Assembly: GCA_964519365.1 (NCBI GenBank)
Contig: CAZFHP010000034.1
Location: 1 to 14,695, forward strand
Reading direction: 5' to 3'
Source: CAZFHP01 sp964519365
Lineage (GTDB): Bacteria > Babelota > Babeliae > Babelales > RVW-14
DNA length: 14,695 nucleotides
Made by a program: the position numbers and the translations under genes. This document shows, piece after piece, positions 6,585 through 13,938 of the stretch. Within the stretch, counting starts at the first letter, position 1, and every line of letters begins with the position of its first letter. Under the pieces are notes generated by a model, which saw only the letters and a program-made list of their open reading frames with translations, was not told the DNA's origin and did not search any database.

Positions 6585-7163
6585 ATGAATAAAATTAAAA
6601 GAGTGTTTGTTTTGGGTGTGTGTGTGGGAGTTTTTGGCTTTTGTAAAACGTATGGGATGCAATTAGACCTTACCCAGGCCTTAATGAACGCTGTTAAGGC
6701 GAGAAACAGTGAGCTTATGGATAGTATTTTGGCCACACGTGTTAGCGTTGATACAAGAGATGTTTTTGGAAATACGGCGTTACATTATTCGCTTGAATTA
6801 GAATATGACGAGATTGCAGAGAGTCTTGTTGTTAATTATCAAGCAGGAACTGAGATATATAATTTTGATGGCAAGACGCAGAAAGATCTTGCGAAGAAAA
6901 GCACGAATAATAAACTTCGAAAATTATTTGGTCTTAAAATTTTGAAAAAGTATGAAATAGAGCGATTGAAAAAACAAGCAGAAGAAGAAAGAATTCGACG
7001 GGAGCAAACAAGCAAAGAAGAGCATACTTTTCACGAGATCTCTCTGGATGATGATTTTGCTTATAGCAACCCCCCTGGGATAACACGAGCAAAGCCCTCG
7101 CCAGCAAGGACAGAAACTAGGGAAAAAACTTCGGGTGAAGGGTGTGGGTGTATACTTTTGTAA
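6585..7163 (+). CDS. Exported ankyrin-repeat protein with C-terminal CaaX-like motif
   Basis: This is a 192-residue protein. Residues 1-24 are a signal peptide: basic start, hydrophobic core, and an end at CKTYG-M. Two ankyrin repeats follow at about 29-58 and 61-92, the second with the core NTALHYS, and then a partial third near 94-105. A charged helix at 117-145, rich in Glu, Arg and Lys, is probably coiled coil. The tail ends CGCILL: the last four residues fit a CaaX prenylation box of the geranylgeranyl type, with a second Cys two residues upstream as in dually lipidated proteins. CaaX boxes work only in eukaryotic cytosol, so if functional it marks a protein that acts on host membranes. 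Legionella AnkB is a known ankyrin effector with such a box. The start at 6585 is preferred over a TTG 39 bp upstream because the signal peptide then begins correctly. The Shine-Dalgarno sequence is weak. Confidence 0.8.
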   Translation: MNKIKRVFVLGVCVGVFGFCKTYGMQLDLTQALMNAVKARNSELMDSILATRVSVDTRDVFGNTALHYSLELEYDEIAESLVVNYQAGTEIYNFDGKTQKDLAKKSTNNKLRKLFGLKILKKYEIERLKKQAEEERIRREQTSKEEHTFHEISLDDDFAYSNPPGITRAKPSPARTETREKTSGEGCGCILL

Positions 7164-7273
7164 CATAGTTTCTGAACAATTACGTTCGTAGTATGTTCGG
7201 GGTGGGATTAAAATTTTTCATTGACTTTATCAAACTTTCTTTGGTTTTGAAAAATCGTGTAATTTTAATGATA

Positions 7274-7327
7274 CCCTTCGAGACGCTCGCCTGTGCAAAG
7301 CATTCGGCTCGCCCTCAGGGCGAACGG
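7274..7327. repeat. Dispersed CCCTTCGA...AGGGCGAACGG repeat
   Basis: The segment starts CCCTTCGAG and ends CAGGGCGAACGG, the same ends as the element at 92-118, but the centre is longer. It lies in the 400-bp gap between two ankyrin genes. No gene is visible in 7164-7564 apart from this repeat, a possible terminator and a promoter. Confidence 0.6.
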
Positions 7328-7442
7328 AAAGGAAAAAGAATGTCTTTATTTGTAGGGGTTTTGAATTTCCTGATTCACTTATGACATACTTTTGTCTTGA
7401 TTTTATAATACACTTTGTATAAAATTTGTAACTCAATATGAT

Positions 7443-7470
7443 GCCCCTGCAAAAGCCGGGGCTTTATTTA
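7443..7470 (+). terminator. Possible intrinsic terminator
   Basis: GCCCC (7443-7447) and GGGGC (7458-7462) form a short GC stem with a 10-base loop, followed by a T-rich tail (CTTTATTTATT). It lies about 280 nt after the preceding stop codon and just upstream of the next promoter. The stem is only 5 bp and could instead be a worn repeat. Confidence 0.4.
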
Positions 7471-7480
7471 TTGTTAAGTC

Positions 7481-7511
7481 TTGACAGTCAGTGCGACAAG
7501 AAGAGTATAAT
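7481..7511 (+). promoter_or_regulatory. Promoter of the three-gene ankyrin unit
   Basis: Perfect consensus hexamers TTGACA (7481-7486) and TATAAT (7506-7511). The 19-bp spacer is two longer than ideal, which often means lower basal activity or dependence on an activator. The predicted start near 7518 gives a leader of about 47 nt. Confidence 0.65.
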
Positions 7512-7564
7512 GTCGAGCGATGTGATAGAAAAATCTTTGAGAGGGTTTGAGAAAGGGCCTTATT

Positions 7565-8254
7565 ATGATACGTGATTGTGGTGTGAAAAAAGTTGTTGCA
7601 GTGGTGTGTTTTCTTTTTGCGGCTGGTTATACGCAGATAAGTTTTGGGATGTTGGCGAGCTGGCAAAAAAAAATACTCCCAAGTTTTGAGCAGGCCATAG
7701 CGAAGGGTGATGTCAAAGCTATTAAGTCAACGCTTATTCGTGTTTGGGGAGCGTGTGAAAATCGCGAGCAGTTTAATGCGTTTGTTAATGCCCGCTTGAC
7801 TAAATGGGGACACAGACCATTGCATATTGCGGCAAGTGGGGTGCCTAGCACTATACATGATGTTAACGTAAGAATTCCAAACGCACACGTAATACAAGCT
7901 CTTCTTGCAGTTGGGGCGCGACGTGATATTAAAACAGCTTATTTGGGAGGAGCTTGTAAGCAAAAGACACCGTTTGATTTGGCTAGAGATTGTTGCGAGT
8001 TTTCGCGGGTTTTTCATGGGGTTAATTTTTCTGATTTTTTGATCCAGGCTATTGAGTTGCTTAACCCAGAAGCACATTATGTTGTTAATGACGTTAACGT
8101 GGTAATTAAAACATGGATGAAAGAGTTGAGGGCATTAGGCATATCGTTTGAAGATGCTTCGGCAGATAACGGGTGGACGTCGGTTGTGAATAAAAAAAGA
8201 CTAAAATACGAACAAAGAAAACGAAGAGCTTGTAAACATGGGAGACAATTGTGA
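7565..8254 (+). CDS. Exported ankyrin-repeat protein, first of three tandem paralogs
   Basis: A 229-residue protein. The ATG at 7565 is chosen over a TTG at 7547 because AAAGGG stands 7 nt before it. Residues 8-28 form a signal peptide ending ISFG-M. Ankyrin-type units are visible at about 40-60 (FEQAIAKGD), 83-96 (RPLHIAAS) through 107-122, and 134-142 (TPFDLAR). A family-specific segment, EQFNAFVNAR (68-77), recurs in the next gene as EQFNCFVNGR, and LNPEAH (166-171) recurs in the third copy. The C-terminal 20 residues are strongly basic. The stop codon overlaps the next start (GTGA), so the two are probably translated as a coupled pair. Molecular function is unknown; ankyrin repeats bind proteins, and export suggests a target outside the bacterial cytoplasm. 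Confidence 0.8.
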   Translation: MIRDCGVKKVVAVVCFLFAAGYTQISFGMLASWQKKILPSFEQAIAKGDVKAIKSTLIRVWGACENREQFNAFVNARLTKWGHRPLHIAASGVPSTIHDVNVRIPNAHVIQALLAVGARRDIKTAYLGGACKQKTPFDLARDCCEFSRVFHGVNFSDFLIQAIELLNPEAHYVVNDVNVVIKTWMKELRALGISFEDASADNGWTSVVNKKRLKYEQRKRRACKHGRQL

Positions 8255-9123
8255 GCACAAAACGTGTACTTATTTTATGTGTAGGAAGTATTTTTCTGAG
8301 CAACGCTTGTTTAGGTATGTCGTCAAATAAATCATGGGAACAGACATTAAAAGAGCAAGAAAAGCGAAGAGCAAAAAACCAAAAGAGACATGCGCGGCGA
8401 GATAGAAAAAGAAAAGTAAAACGGTATCTTTTTGATGCTGTTCGGGCCAATCGAGTTGATATTGCTCATGAGTATATACGCAATGGGGCGGATATTTTTG
8501 CGTTATACGGAAGAGAGAAGATAAATTTATTGCATGTTGCAGCGCAACATGCAAGTACAGGCATGGTTCGATTTTTACTTGAGCAGGCACAGCAACAGGC
8601 AAAAGATGATGAACAGTTTAATTGCTTTGTTAATGGCCGGTTTTTCGATTATAACGTTTTTTACTGTACGATAACGCCATTACATTTGGCTGTAATAAAT
8701 GATTTGGCTCAAAGTGGCGATATGAGTATGATTAACGTATTGGTTGCATTTGGTGCCCAGGCAATGATTGAATGTGATCTTGTTGCGATTAACCTGTTTC
8801 TTGATCAAGAAGTGATGATTACAGATAACGATTGTCGATTGGTTACGCCATATGAATTAGTGTTAGAAGTTGATAAAGATAACGATAGGCTTTTGTCAAT
8901 GCTGGAACTTATTGAAGGGCTTGAGCGACGTGAGCGACGACAGATTGTGTTTGAACAAGTAAGAGCTGAGCGAGCTCGCCAAACGACGTTAATACGTAAA
9001 TTCCTACAATTTAGAGCCGGGGATTTCACTGTTCAGCTTGATGAAATGACCAGAAGTGTAAAGCGAATGAAAATGAGCACTAACGATATAGAACAAGCGT
9101 TAATCTGTGCAAAAAGTGCTTAA
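8251..9123 (+). CDS. Exported ankyrin-repeat protein, second tandem paralog, with polybasic segment
   Basis: A 290-residue protein that starts at a GTG overlapping the previous stop by 4 nt. GGGAG lies five nt upstream, inside the end of the first gene. Residues 1-22 are a signal peptide ending ACLG-M. Directly after it comes a very basic stretch (38-58: KRR, KRHARRDRKRK), similar to a bipartite nuclear localisation signal. Ankyrin repeats lie at about 56-87, 91-115 (NLLHVAAQH) and 141-172 (TPLHLAV). The EQFNCFVNGR segment is at 121-130. Residues 215-250 form a charged helix. The basic tract could serve nuclear targeting in a host or nucleic acid or membrane binding. It could also be a by-product of AT-rich composition. 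Confidence 0.8.
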   Translation: MSTKRVLILCVGSIFLSNACLGMSSNKSWEQTLKEQEKRRAKNQKRHARRDRKRKVKRYLFDAVRANRVDIAHEYIRNGADIFALYGREKINLLHVAAQHASTGMVRFLLEQAQQQAKDDEQFNCFVNGRFFDYNVFYCTITPLHLAVINDLAQSGDMSMINVLVAFGAQAMIECDLVAINLFLDQEVMITDNDCRLVTPYELVLEVDKDNDRLLSMLELIEGLERRERRQIVFEQVRAERARQTTLIRKFLQFRAGDFTVQLDEMTRSVKRMKMSTNDIEQALICAKSA

Positions 9124-9129
9124 GAAAAT

Positions 9130-9707
9130 ATGAATACAAAGAAACTGGTGCTTATGTTATGTGGGATGTTATTCTCTCTTGGTAATGCGTGCTTTGGCGT
9201 GGTTGGGCATGGCGATGGCAAAGCCCTGACTTTTCTTGTTAAAACAAACAACGTAAAACAAGTTGCGTTGGTTCTCAAGCTAAGTGGCCAGCGGGTTTTT
9301 AACTGCGATAAAAGAGGGATTTCTGTTTTGATCGCTTTATTAACGGTTGGACGGTTACGAGCGACAGAATGGTTCGCACAATAACTCCGTTACATCTTGC
9401 AGCGTTAAATCCTTGTTCTAAGCGTGGAGACTTGAGTGTTATTGACGTATTTCTTGCGTTTGGAGCAGATCCAACAATTACATGTTACGTAAGAGATATT
9501 ATTTTGTTTTTAAATCCTGAAGCTCATGTGTCGATGAAAGATCAATATCGATTAGCTGATCCGTATGTGATTGCTTTAGAGTTTGACATAAAAAACGAAG
9601 TTCTTCGAAAAAAGCTTTTAGGAGCTGCTGCTAGGAAACATGCTCAGACACATGAGATGTTTCGCAAAAATAGCGATAGCGATGTCGACGAAGATTGTCA
9701 TAGCTAG
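9130..9707 (+). pseudogene. Degraded third tandem ankyrin paralog (deletion plus frameshift)
   Basis: The first frame starts at 9130, six bases after the preceding stop, with a signal peptide matching its neighbour (NACFG). It runs through one ankyrin-like unit and ends in TAA at 9382-9384. The homologous continuation lies in a different frame: from about 9320 that frame reads DRFINGW, then TITPLHLAA and LNPEAH, ending at 9707. This parallels NGRFF...TITPLHLAV in the second paralog and LNPEAH in the first. Relative to the second paralog about 25-30 residues are missing at the junction. The simplest reading is an out-of-frame deletion that inactivated the gene. The downstream piece has an internal ATG at 9369, but no Shine-Dalgarno sequence or signal peptide. 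Confidence 0.75.
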
Positions 9708-9736
9708 GTTCGATTGATTTTTAAGCATATAGTTTT

Positions 9737-9855
9737 GTTTGTAGCCCCAGCTCCGGAATGCCCCATGCCTGCGGCTTTCAGCCTTGGCATGGGTTGGCAC
9801 TACGTCACCCGTTCCACGGGTTTCTACCGGAGCTTTGTCTAAAGGGGTTACAAAC
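9737..9855. repeat. 119-base nested inverted-repeat element
   Basis: The outer arms GTTTGTAGCCCC (9737-9748) and GGGGTTACAAAC (9844-9855) pair at 11 of 12 positions. Directly inside, AGCTCCGG (9749-9756) pairs perfectly with CCGGAGCT (9827-9834). Within these lie two hairpins: CCCATGCC / GGCATGGG (about 9762-9793), enclosing GGCT-TTC-AGCC, and CCCGT / ACGGG (9808-9820). The whole can fold as a three-way junction on either strand. The first inner hairpin carries the sequence shared with both window ends. It resembles a non-autonomous mobile repeat or a structured RNA. No ORF of interest lies inside. Confidence 0.75.
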
Positions 9856-9892
9856 ACGAATTTCTGAACGTTTTATTTTTGTGTGAGTGTCT

Positions 9893-9901
9893 TGCTATAC
9901 T
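9893..9901 (+). promoter_or_regulatory. Extended -10 promoter candidate
   Basis: TGCTATACT fits an extended -10 (TGnTATAAT with one mismatch). The -35 region 17 bp upstream (TTATTT) is poor. A start near 9908 would give a 57-nt leader to the ankyrin gene at 9965. Confidence 0.4.
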
Positions 9902-9964
9902 AACACTTGTGTGTTATTTATCGCTTGTGTGTTGATTATAGTTGGTAACGATAGGGGGAGGATC

Positions 9965-10666
9965 ATGAGAAGATTGTTTCGTACTTTTTCACACGTAATA
10001 CTTGTGAGTATCTTGTTAACGGGCTTTTGTGATGGCATGTTTAAAAAGCCATGGTACTGTGATGCGAAATATTGGCAGCAATTTGAAAGCTCTGAAAATG
10101 ACAGGACGCCGTTACATGATGCTGCGCATTGTGGGCGGCTAGAAGAAATGGCCAAGCTTTTGGTAGACGAAGAGACTGATGTGAACGCAATAAGCAATTA
10201 TGGGTTGACGGCGACCCCGTTGCACTGCGCTGCCATGTCAAATATCTTAGGCTTGACCAAAGGGGACGTTTTTCAGAAAGTTGTTTTGATGCTTCTTTTG
10301 CATGGGGCTAATCCCATGATTCGCAATAAAGCCAAACAGGCATCGTTTGAGATAACACAAGGTGACCCGTTATTTATGTCAGGGTATAAGCGTATGATCG
10401 TATTGTTCTCTGGAGTATATTATGGTTTTAACTTGTTGCAGGCAACCAAAGCTGGTAACGTAAAAGATGTTCGAGAGGCTCTAAAAGTATTAACGAAGCT
10501 GAAACAGACGCAGTGGGTTAATATTCAAGATTTACAGGGCAATACCCCGTTGCATTATGCGTTTATGAAAAGATACAAAAAAATAATGAGAATACTTTTG
10601 GGCTTTGGGGTAGACACGACGATAAGAAATCATGCGGGCCATGTAGCCCGTGATGTAAATAGGTAA
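9965..10666 (+). CDS. Exported ankyrin-repeat protein
   Basis: A 233-residue protein. The ATG at 9965 has a very strong Shine-Dalgarno (GGGGGAGG, ending three or four nt upstream) and begins a proper signal peptide (basic MRR, hydrophobic 9-20, end CDG-M). A longer frame opening at 9887 is therefore rejected. Ankyrin repeats lie at about 46-75 (RTPLHDAA), 80-120 (ATPLHCAA, HGANP), 154-190 and 192-222 (NTPLHYAF, FGVDTTIRN). The middle, 122-152, is a spacer or a decayed repeat. No enzyme domain is visible. It is a separate unit from the three-paralog group, cut off by the 119-base element and with its own candidate promoter. The role is probably protein binding outside the bacterial cytoplasm, inferred from export and repeats only. 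Confidence 0.82.
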   Translation: MRRLFRTFSHVILVSILLTGFCDGMFKKPWYCDAKYWQQFESSENDRTPLHDAAHCGRLEEMAKLLVDEETDVNAISNYGLTATPLHCAAMSNILGLTKGDVFQKVVLMLLLHGANPMIRNKAKQASFEITQGDPLFMSGYKRMIVLFSGVYYGFNLLQATKAGNVKDVREALKVLTKLKQTQWVNIQDLQGNTPLHYAFMKRYKKIMRILLGFGVDTTIRNHAGHVARDVNR

Positions 10667-10736
10667 TATTAGGTAATCGAGGGAATATAGCGTTTTTGTT
10701 ACTTCTGGTCTTTAATTTTATAACTTTTACAAAACC

Positions 10737-10756
10737 TGTTAAAATCTTGATAAAAT
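10737..10756 (+). promoter_or_regulatory. Two overlapping extended -10 motifs upstream of ileS
   Basis: TGTTAAAAT (10737-10745) and TGATAAAAT (10748-10756) are both TGnTAAAAT, 11 bp apart. The -35 matches are weak (TTTATA and TTTACA-like). They would give leaders of about 60-75 nt before ileS. The region is AT-rich, so chance is a concern. Confidence 0.4.
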
Positions 10757-10806
10757 AATGGGCTAGCGAGAGTTTTAAAGTTTATGGTTGTTAAAAATTA
10801 GGTGCC

Positions 10807-10834
10807 AGAAGTATGAGTAAAGAAGTATGAGTAA
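10807..10834 (+). repeat. 14-bp tandem duplication across the ileS start codon
   Basis: AGAAGTATGAGTAA is repeated exactly at 10807-10820 and 10821-10834. Each copy has an ATG. As 14 is not a multiple of three, the first ATG is out of frame with ileS. Confidence 0.9.
10813..10830 (+). promoter_or_regulatory. Five-codon upstream ORF (MSKEV) overlapping the ileS start
   Basis: The first ATG of the duplication opens a frame of five codons. Its TGA (10828-10830) overlaps the ileS ATG (10827-10829) as ATGA, the usual arrangement for translational coupling. AGGTG lies 8 nt before the upstream ATG. The ileS ATG itself has only AAAGAAG. Ribosomes may load on the short frame and re-initiate. Confidence 0.5.
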
Positions 10835-13800
10835 AAAAGATACGAAAAATAAAAACCCGTTTCAAGATACGCTTAATCTTCCAAAGACAGACTTTTCGAT
10901 TCGGGCAAATGCAAAAGAAAAAGAGCCCGAGTTACTTAAGCGTTGGCAAGAAAGCGAGCTTTACAAAAAAGCTATGACGTGCAACGAGGGACGAGAGCGT
11001 TATGTGTTGCATGATGGCCCTCCGTATGCCAATGGTAATATTCACATAGGAACAGCGTTTAATAAGATACTTAAAGATATTGTGTGTAAATATAAACGCA
11101 TGGCAGGGTATCATGTCCCGTTTGTTCCAGGCTGGGATTGCCATGGGTTGCCTATTGAGTTAAAAGTAACGAGTGAACTTGGCGTAGAAAATAAGCGCGA
11201 AACGATTGATCCCATAAAATTTAAGAAATCATGCCGGGAATATGCGCAAAAGTGGATCGATACGCACAAGCAAGAGTTTCAAAATCTAGGGGTGCTTGCG
11301 CAGTGGGATAAGCCGTATATTACTATGGACCCTGCGTATGAAGCTGATATATTACGCGCGCTTGCGATATTTGTTGAAAAAGGGCACATAGAGCGCAAGG
11401 GCAAGACTGTGCCTTGGTGTGCTTCGTGTCAGACGGTGCTTGCAGCAGCTGAGATAGAGTATAAAGACCGTAAAGACCCGTCTATGTATATTTTATTTGA
11501 AGTGCCCACGCAGACAACTAGAAGTGTATTGCCGTTTTTGTATGAGCATAATCCTGAGCTGACGGTTAACTTTCTTATTTGGACAACGACCCCCTGGACA
11601 ATCCCGTTAAACAGAGCGGTTGTCTTGCATCCTAAAGCTGAGTATTGTGTGCTTGCTGGCAAGAAAGAAAACGAAGCGTTTATTGTTGCTAGAAAATTGG
11701 CAGATAAAATCTGTGAAGAATTTGGGATAGAAAAAAAAGAGCTTGCTACGTTTGATGCGCAGGCTTTTGTTGACCAGAAGGTTGTTCATCCAATAAATAG
11801 CGACTTATTGGTTCCGATAATTTTAGATCATTCTGTTACGCTTGACGATGGTACAGCCTGTGTGCACAGTGCCCCTGGGTGTGGTCCTGAAGATTATTTC
11901 TTGGGGGTTAAAAATAATCTTGAGATTTATTCGCCACTTTCAGCTGATGGTAAATATACAGACGAGATCAAACCAGAAGAGCTTAAAGATATGCCTATCA
12001 CTGATGGGCAAATATGGGTTATAAAAAAATTAGCCCACTCGGGTCGACTTTTGCACAAAGCATCTATTCGCCACTCATATCCACATTGCTGGCGATGTCG
12101 CAATGGTCTTATGTTCAGAGCGACAGACCAATGGTTCTGTAATTTAGAAAAGAACGCTCTTGTACAAAAGACGCTGAACGAGATGAAATCGATTGATTTC
12201 GTTCCTGATTGGGGGCATGCGCGTTTAGAGTCGTTTGTTAAAAATCGCACAGAGTGGTGCATTTCTCGTCAACGTATGTGGGATGTGCCGATACCGGCAA
12301 TAATTTGTACGTCATGTGATCATGCCCATATTGACGCAACGTTCGTTAAAGCTATCGCTGATCATGTTGAACAAGAAGGCATCGAATACTGGGACCGAGT
12401 AACACTTAAAGATTTACAAGCATCAGGTATTTTGGCAAAAGACTTTTGTTGCCCAGCATGTAAAAATAACGATGTCGGTATGTTCAGAAAAGAACGTGAC
12501 ATTCTTGACGTTTGGTTTGACTCAGGGGTAAGCCATATGGCAGTGTTAGACAAAGACAAACGATTAGGTGTGCCAGCTGACTTATATCTTGAAGGGTCTG
12601 ATCAGCATAGGGGATGGTTTCAAAGTTCACTATTATGCTCTATGATTGTCAGAGAAAAGACCTGCGCAAAGACTATTTTGACACATGGCTTTGTTGTTGA
12701 CCAGAATAAAATTAAGATGTCAAAGTCGTTGGGCAATGTTGTTGCGCCTAACGATATTATCGGGAAATATAGCCGGGATATTTTGCGGTTATGGGTTGCG
12801 AGTATCGACTTTGAAAGCGATATGGTTATCTCAGAAAAAGTCTTGAAAAATATCTGTGAAGTATATCGTAAAATAAGAAACACCTGTCGTTTTATGATAT
12901 CTAATCTGTATGACTTTGATATACGTAAAGACGCTGTAAGCTTTGATAATTTATTACGTATTGACCAGTATGTCTTAATGCGTCTGCATGAGCTGCAAGC
13001 TCGTGTTTTAGAAGAATACGAACAGTTTAATGGCACACGTGTTGTTTCGTTGCTTAATAACTTTTGTACAAACGATCTGAGTGCGATGTACTTAGATATT
13101 TTAAAAGATCGACTGTATGTTGAAGAGCCTGATAGCTTATTAAGACGTTCGGGGCAGACAGCTATGTATCATATACTTGATACGCTGACGCACCTAATGG
13201 CTCCTATTTTATCGTTCTTAGCCGAAGAAGTGTCTGATTTTTACATGCCCGAGAAACATGATAAAAACGAATCTATTCACGAACGAAATTTTCCAGAACT
13301 TATCGACATTGTTCGTATGACAACTGAAAAAGTAAAAGCTAATCACGTTAAGGCTTTAGAGCGTGGTGTGCGGGTAGAAGATACGGTGTCGCTCTCAGCA
13401 CAGTTTCAAGAGCAGGGGGCCTGGGTATTGCTTGAAGAGCTGCGGGCTGTTGTTCTCAAAGCAATTGAAGAGAAACGTCAAACAGGCGTTATTAAACATT
13501 CGCTTGAGGCAAAAGTTACGTTATATTTTGATACGCAAAACAATGAGAAAAAAGATGGAATCGCAGCCCTTGAGCAATTTTTAAACGACCTGAACGTCAA
13601 AAAAGATCGTATGAGATTCTTTAAAGATTGGTTTATCGTATCGCAAGTATCGTTTGCTGATTCGCCAGAATCTCTTGAAAAGACAAATCTTGATTGGGCA
13701 TATGTTAACGTTGAACATGCCGACGGGGTTAAGTGTCCTCGCTGTTGGCAGTGGGACCAAACGCATAAGACCGCGCATGTTTCGATTCACTGTGAAAAAC

Positions 13801-13913
13801 ATGAAGACGACAAACAGGTAGAACTTGAGATTGCTAGCTCTGCTGATCCCGTGCCTCAAGAGGGTCTTTTGTGCCAACGATGTAAAGAGATTGTTACCAA
13901 ACGAAAGCAATAG
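10827..13913 (+). CDS. ileS: Isoleucyl-tRNA synthetase
   Basis: A 1028-residue class I aminoacyl-tRNA synthetase that charges tRNA(Ile) with isoleucine in the cytoplasm. Catalytic motifs: GPPYANGNIHIG (64-75), with Thr76 in the fourth position of the HIGH motif; GWDCHGLPIE (102-111); and KMSKS (630-634). The CP1 editing domain holds TTTPWT (253-258) and VHSAPGCGPEDY (346-357). His347 and Asp356 of the editing pocket are kept, but the usual second His of APGHG is Cys352. The C-terminal zinc-binding region has CPRC (970-973) and CQRC (1016-1019), the bacterial IleS type. A second pair of CxxC motifs (494-497, 542-545) sits before the WFDSG block. It is longer than the ~940 residues of the E. 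coli enzyme but complete. The start at 10827 is fixed by frame; an upstream short ORF overlaps it. It is the only housekeeping gene in the window, flanked on both sides by exported accessory genes. Confidence 0.98.
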   Translation: MSKKDTKNKNPFQDTLNLPKTDFSIRANAKEKEPELLKRWQESELYKKAMTCNEGRERYVLHDGPPYANGNIHIGTAFNKILKDIVCKYKRMAGYHVPFVPGWDCHGLPIELKVTSELGVENKRETIDPIKFKKSCREYAQKWIDTHKQEFQNLGVLAQWDKPYITMDPAYEADILRALAIFVEKGHIERKGKTVPWCASCQTVLAAAEIEYKDRKDPSMYILFEVPTQTTRSVLPFLYEHNPELTVNFLIWTTTPWTIPLNRAVVLHPKAEYCVLAGKKENEAFIVARKLADKICEEFGIEKKELATFDAQAFVDQKVVHPINSDLLVPIILDHSVTLDDGTACVHSAPGCGPEDYFLGVKNNLEIYSPLSADGKYTDEIKPEELKDMPITDGQIWVIKKLAHSGRLLHKASIRHSYPHCWRCRNGLMFRATDQWFCNLEKNALVQKTLNEMKSIDFVPDWGHARLESFVKNRTEWCISRQRMWDVPIPAIICTSCDHAHIDATFVKAIADHVEQEGIEYWDRVTLKDLQASGILAKDFCCPACKNNDVGMFRKERDILDVWFDSGVSHMAVLDKDKRLGVPADLYLEGSDQHRGWFQSSLLCSMIVREKTCAKTILTHGFVVDQNKIKMSKSLGNVVAPNDIIGKYSRDILRLWVASIDFESDMVISEKVLKNICEVYRKIRNTCRFMISNLYDFDIRKDAVSFDNLLRIDQYVLMRLHELQARVLEEYEQFNGTRVVSLLNNFCTNDLSAMYLDILKDRLYVEEPDSLLRRSGQTAMYHILDTLTHLMAPILSFLAEEVSDFYMPEKHDKNESIHERNFPELIDIVRMTTEKVKANHVKALERGVRVEDTVSLSAQFQEQGAWVLLEELRAVVLKAIEEKRQTGVIKHSLEAKVTLYFDTQNNEKKDGIAALEQFLNDLNVKKDRMRFFKDWFIVSQVSFADSPESLEKTNLDWAYVNVEHADGVKCPRCWQWDQTHKTAHVSIHCEKHEDDKQVELEIASSADPVPQEGLLCQRCKEIVTKRKQ

Positions 13914-13938
13914 ACAATAAACAAGAACGCATAAACAT

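Noticed and set aside
7547..7564. TTG start six codons upstream in the first tandem ankyrin gene
   Set aside because: The ATG at 7565 has a well-spaced AAAGGG and gives a normal signal peptide start.
9887..9964. Longer N-terminus for the ankyrin gene at 9965
   Set aside because: The added 26 codons overlap the promoter, lack a ribosome site and would put a second hydrophobic stretch before a good signal peptide.
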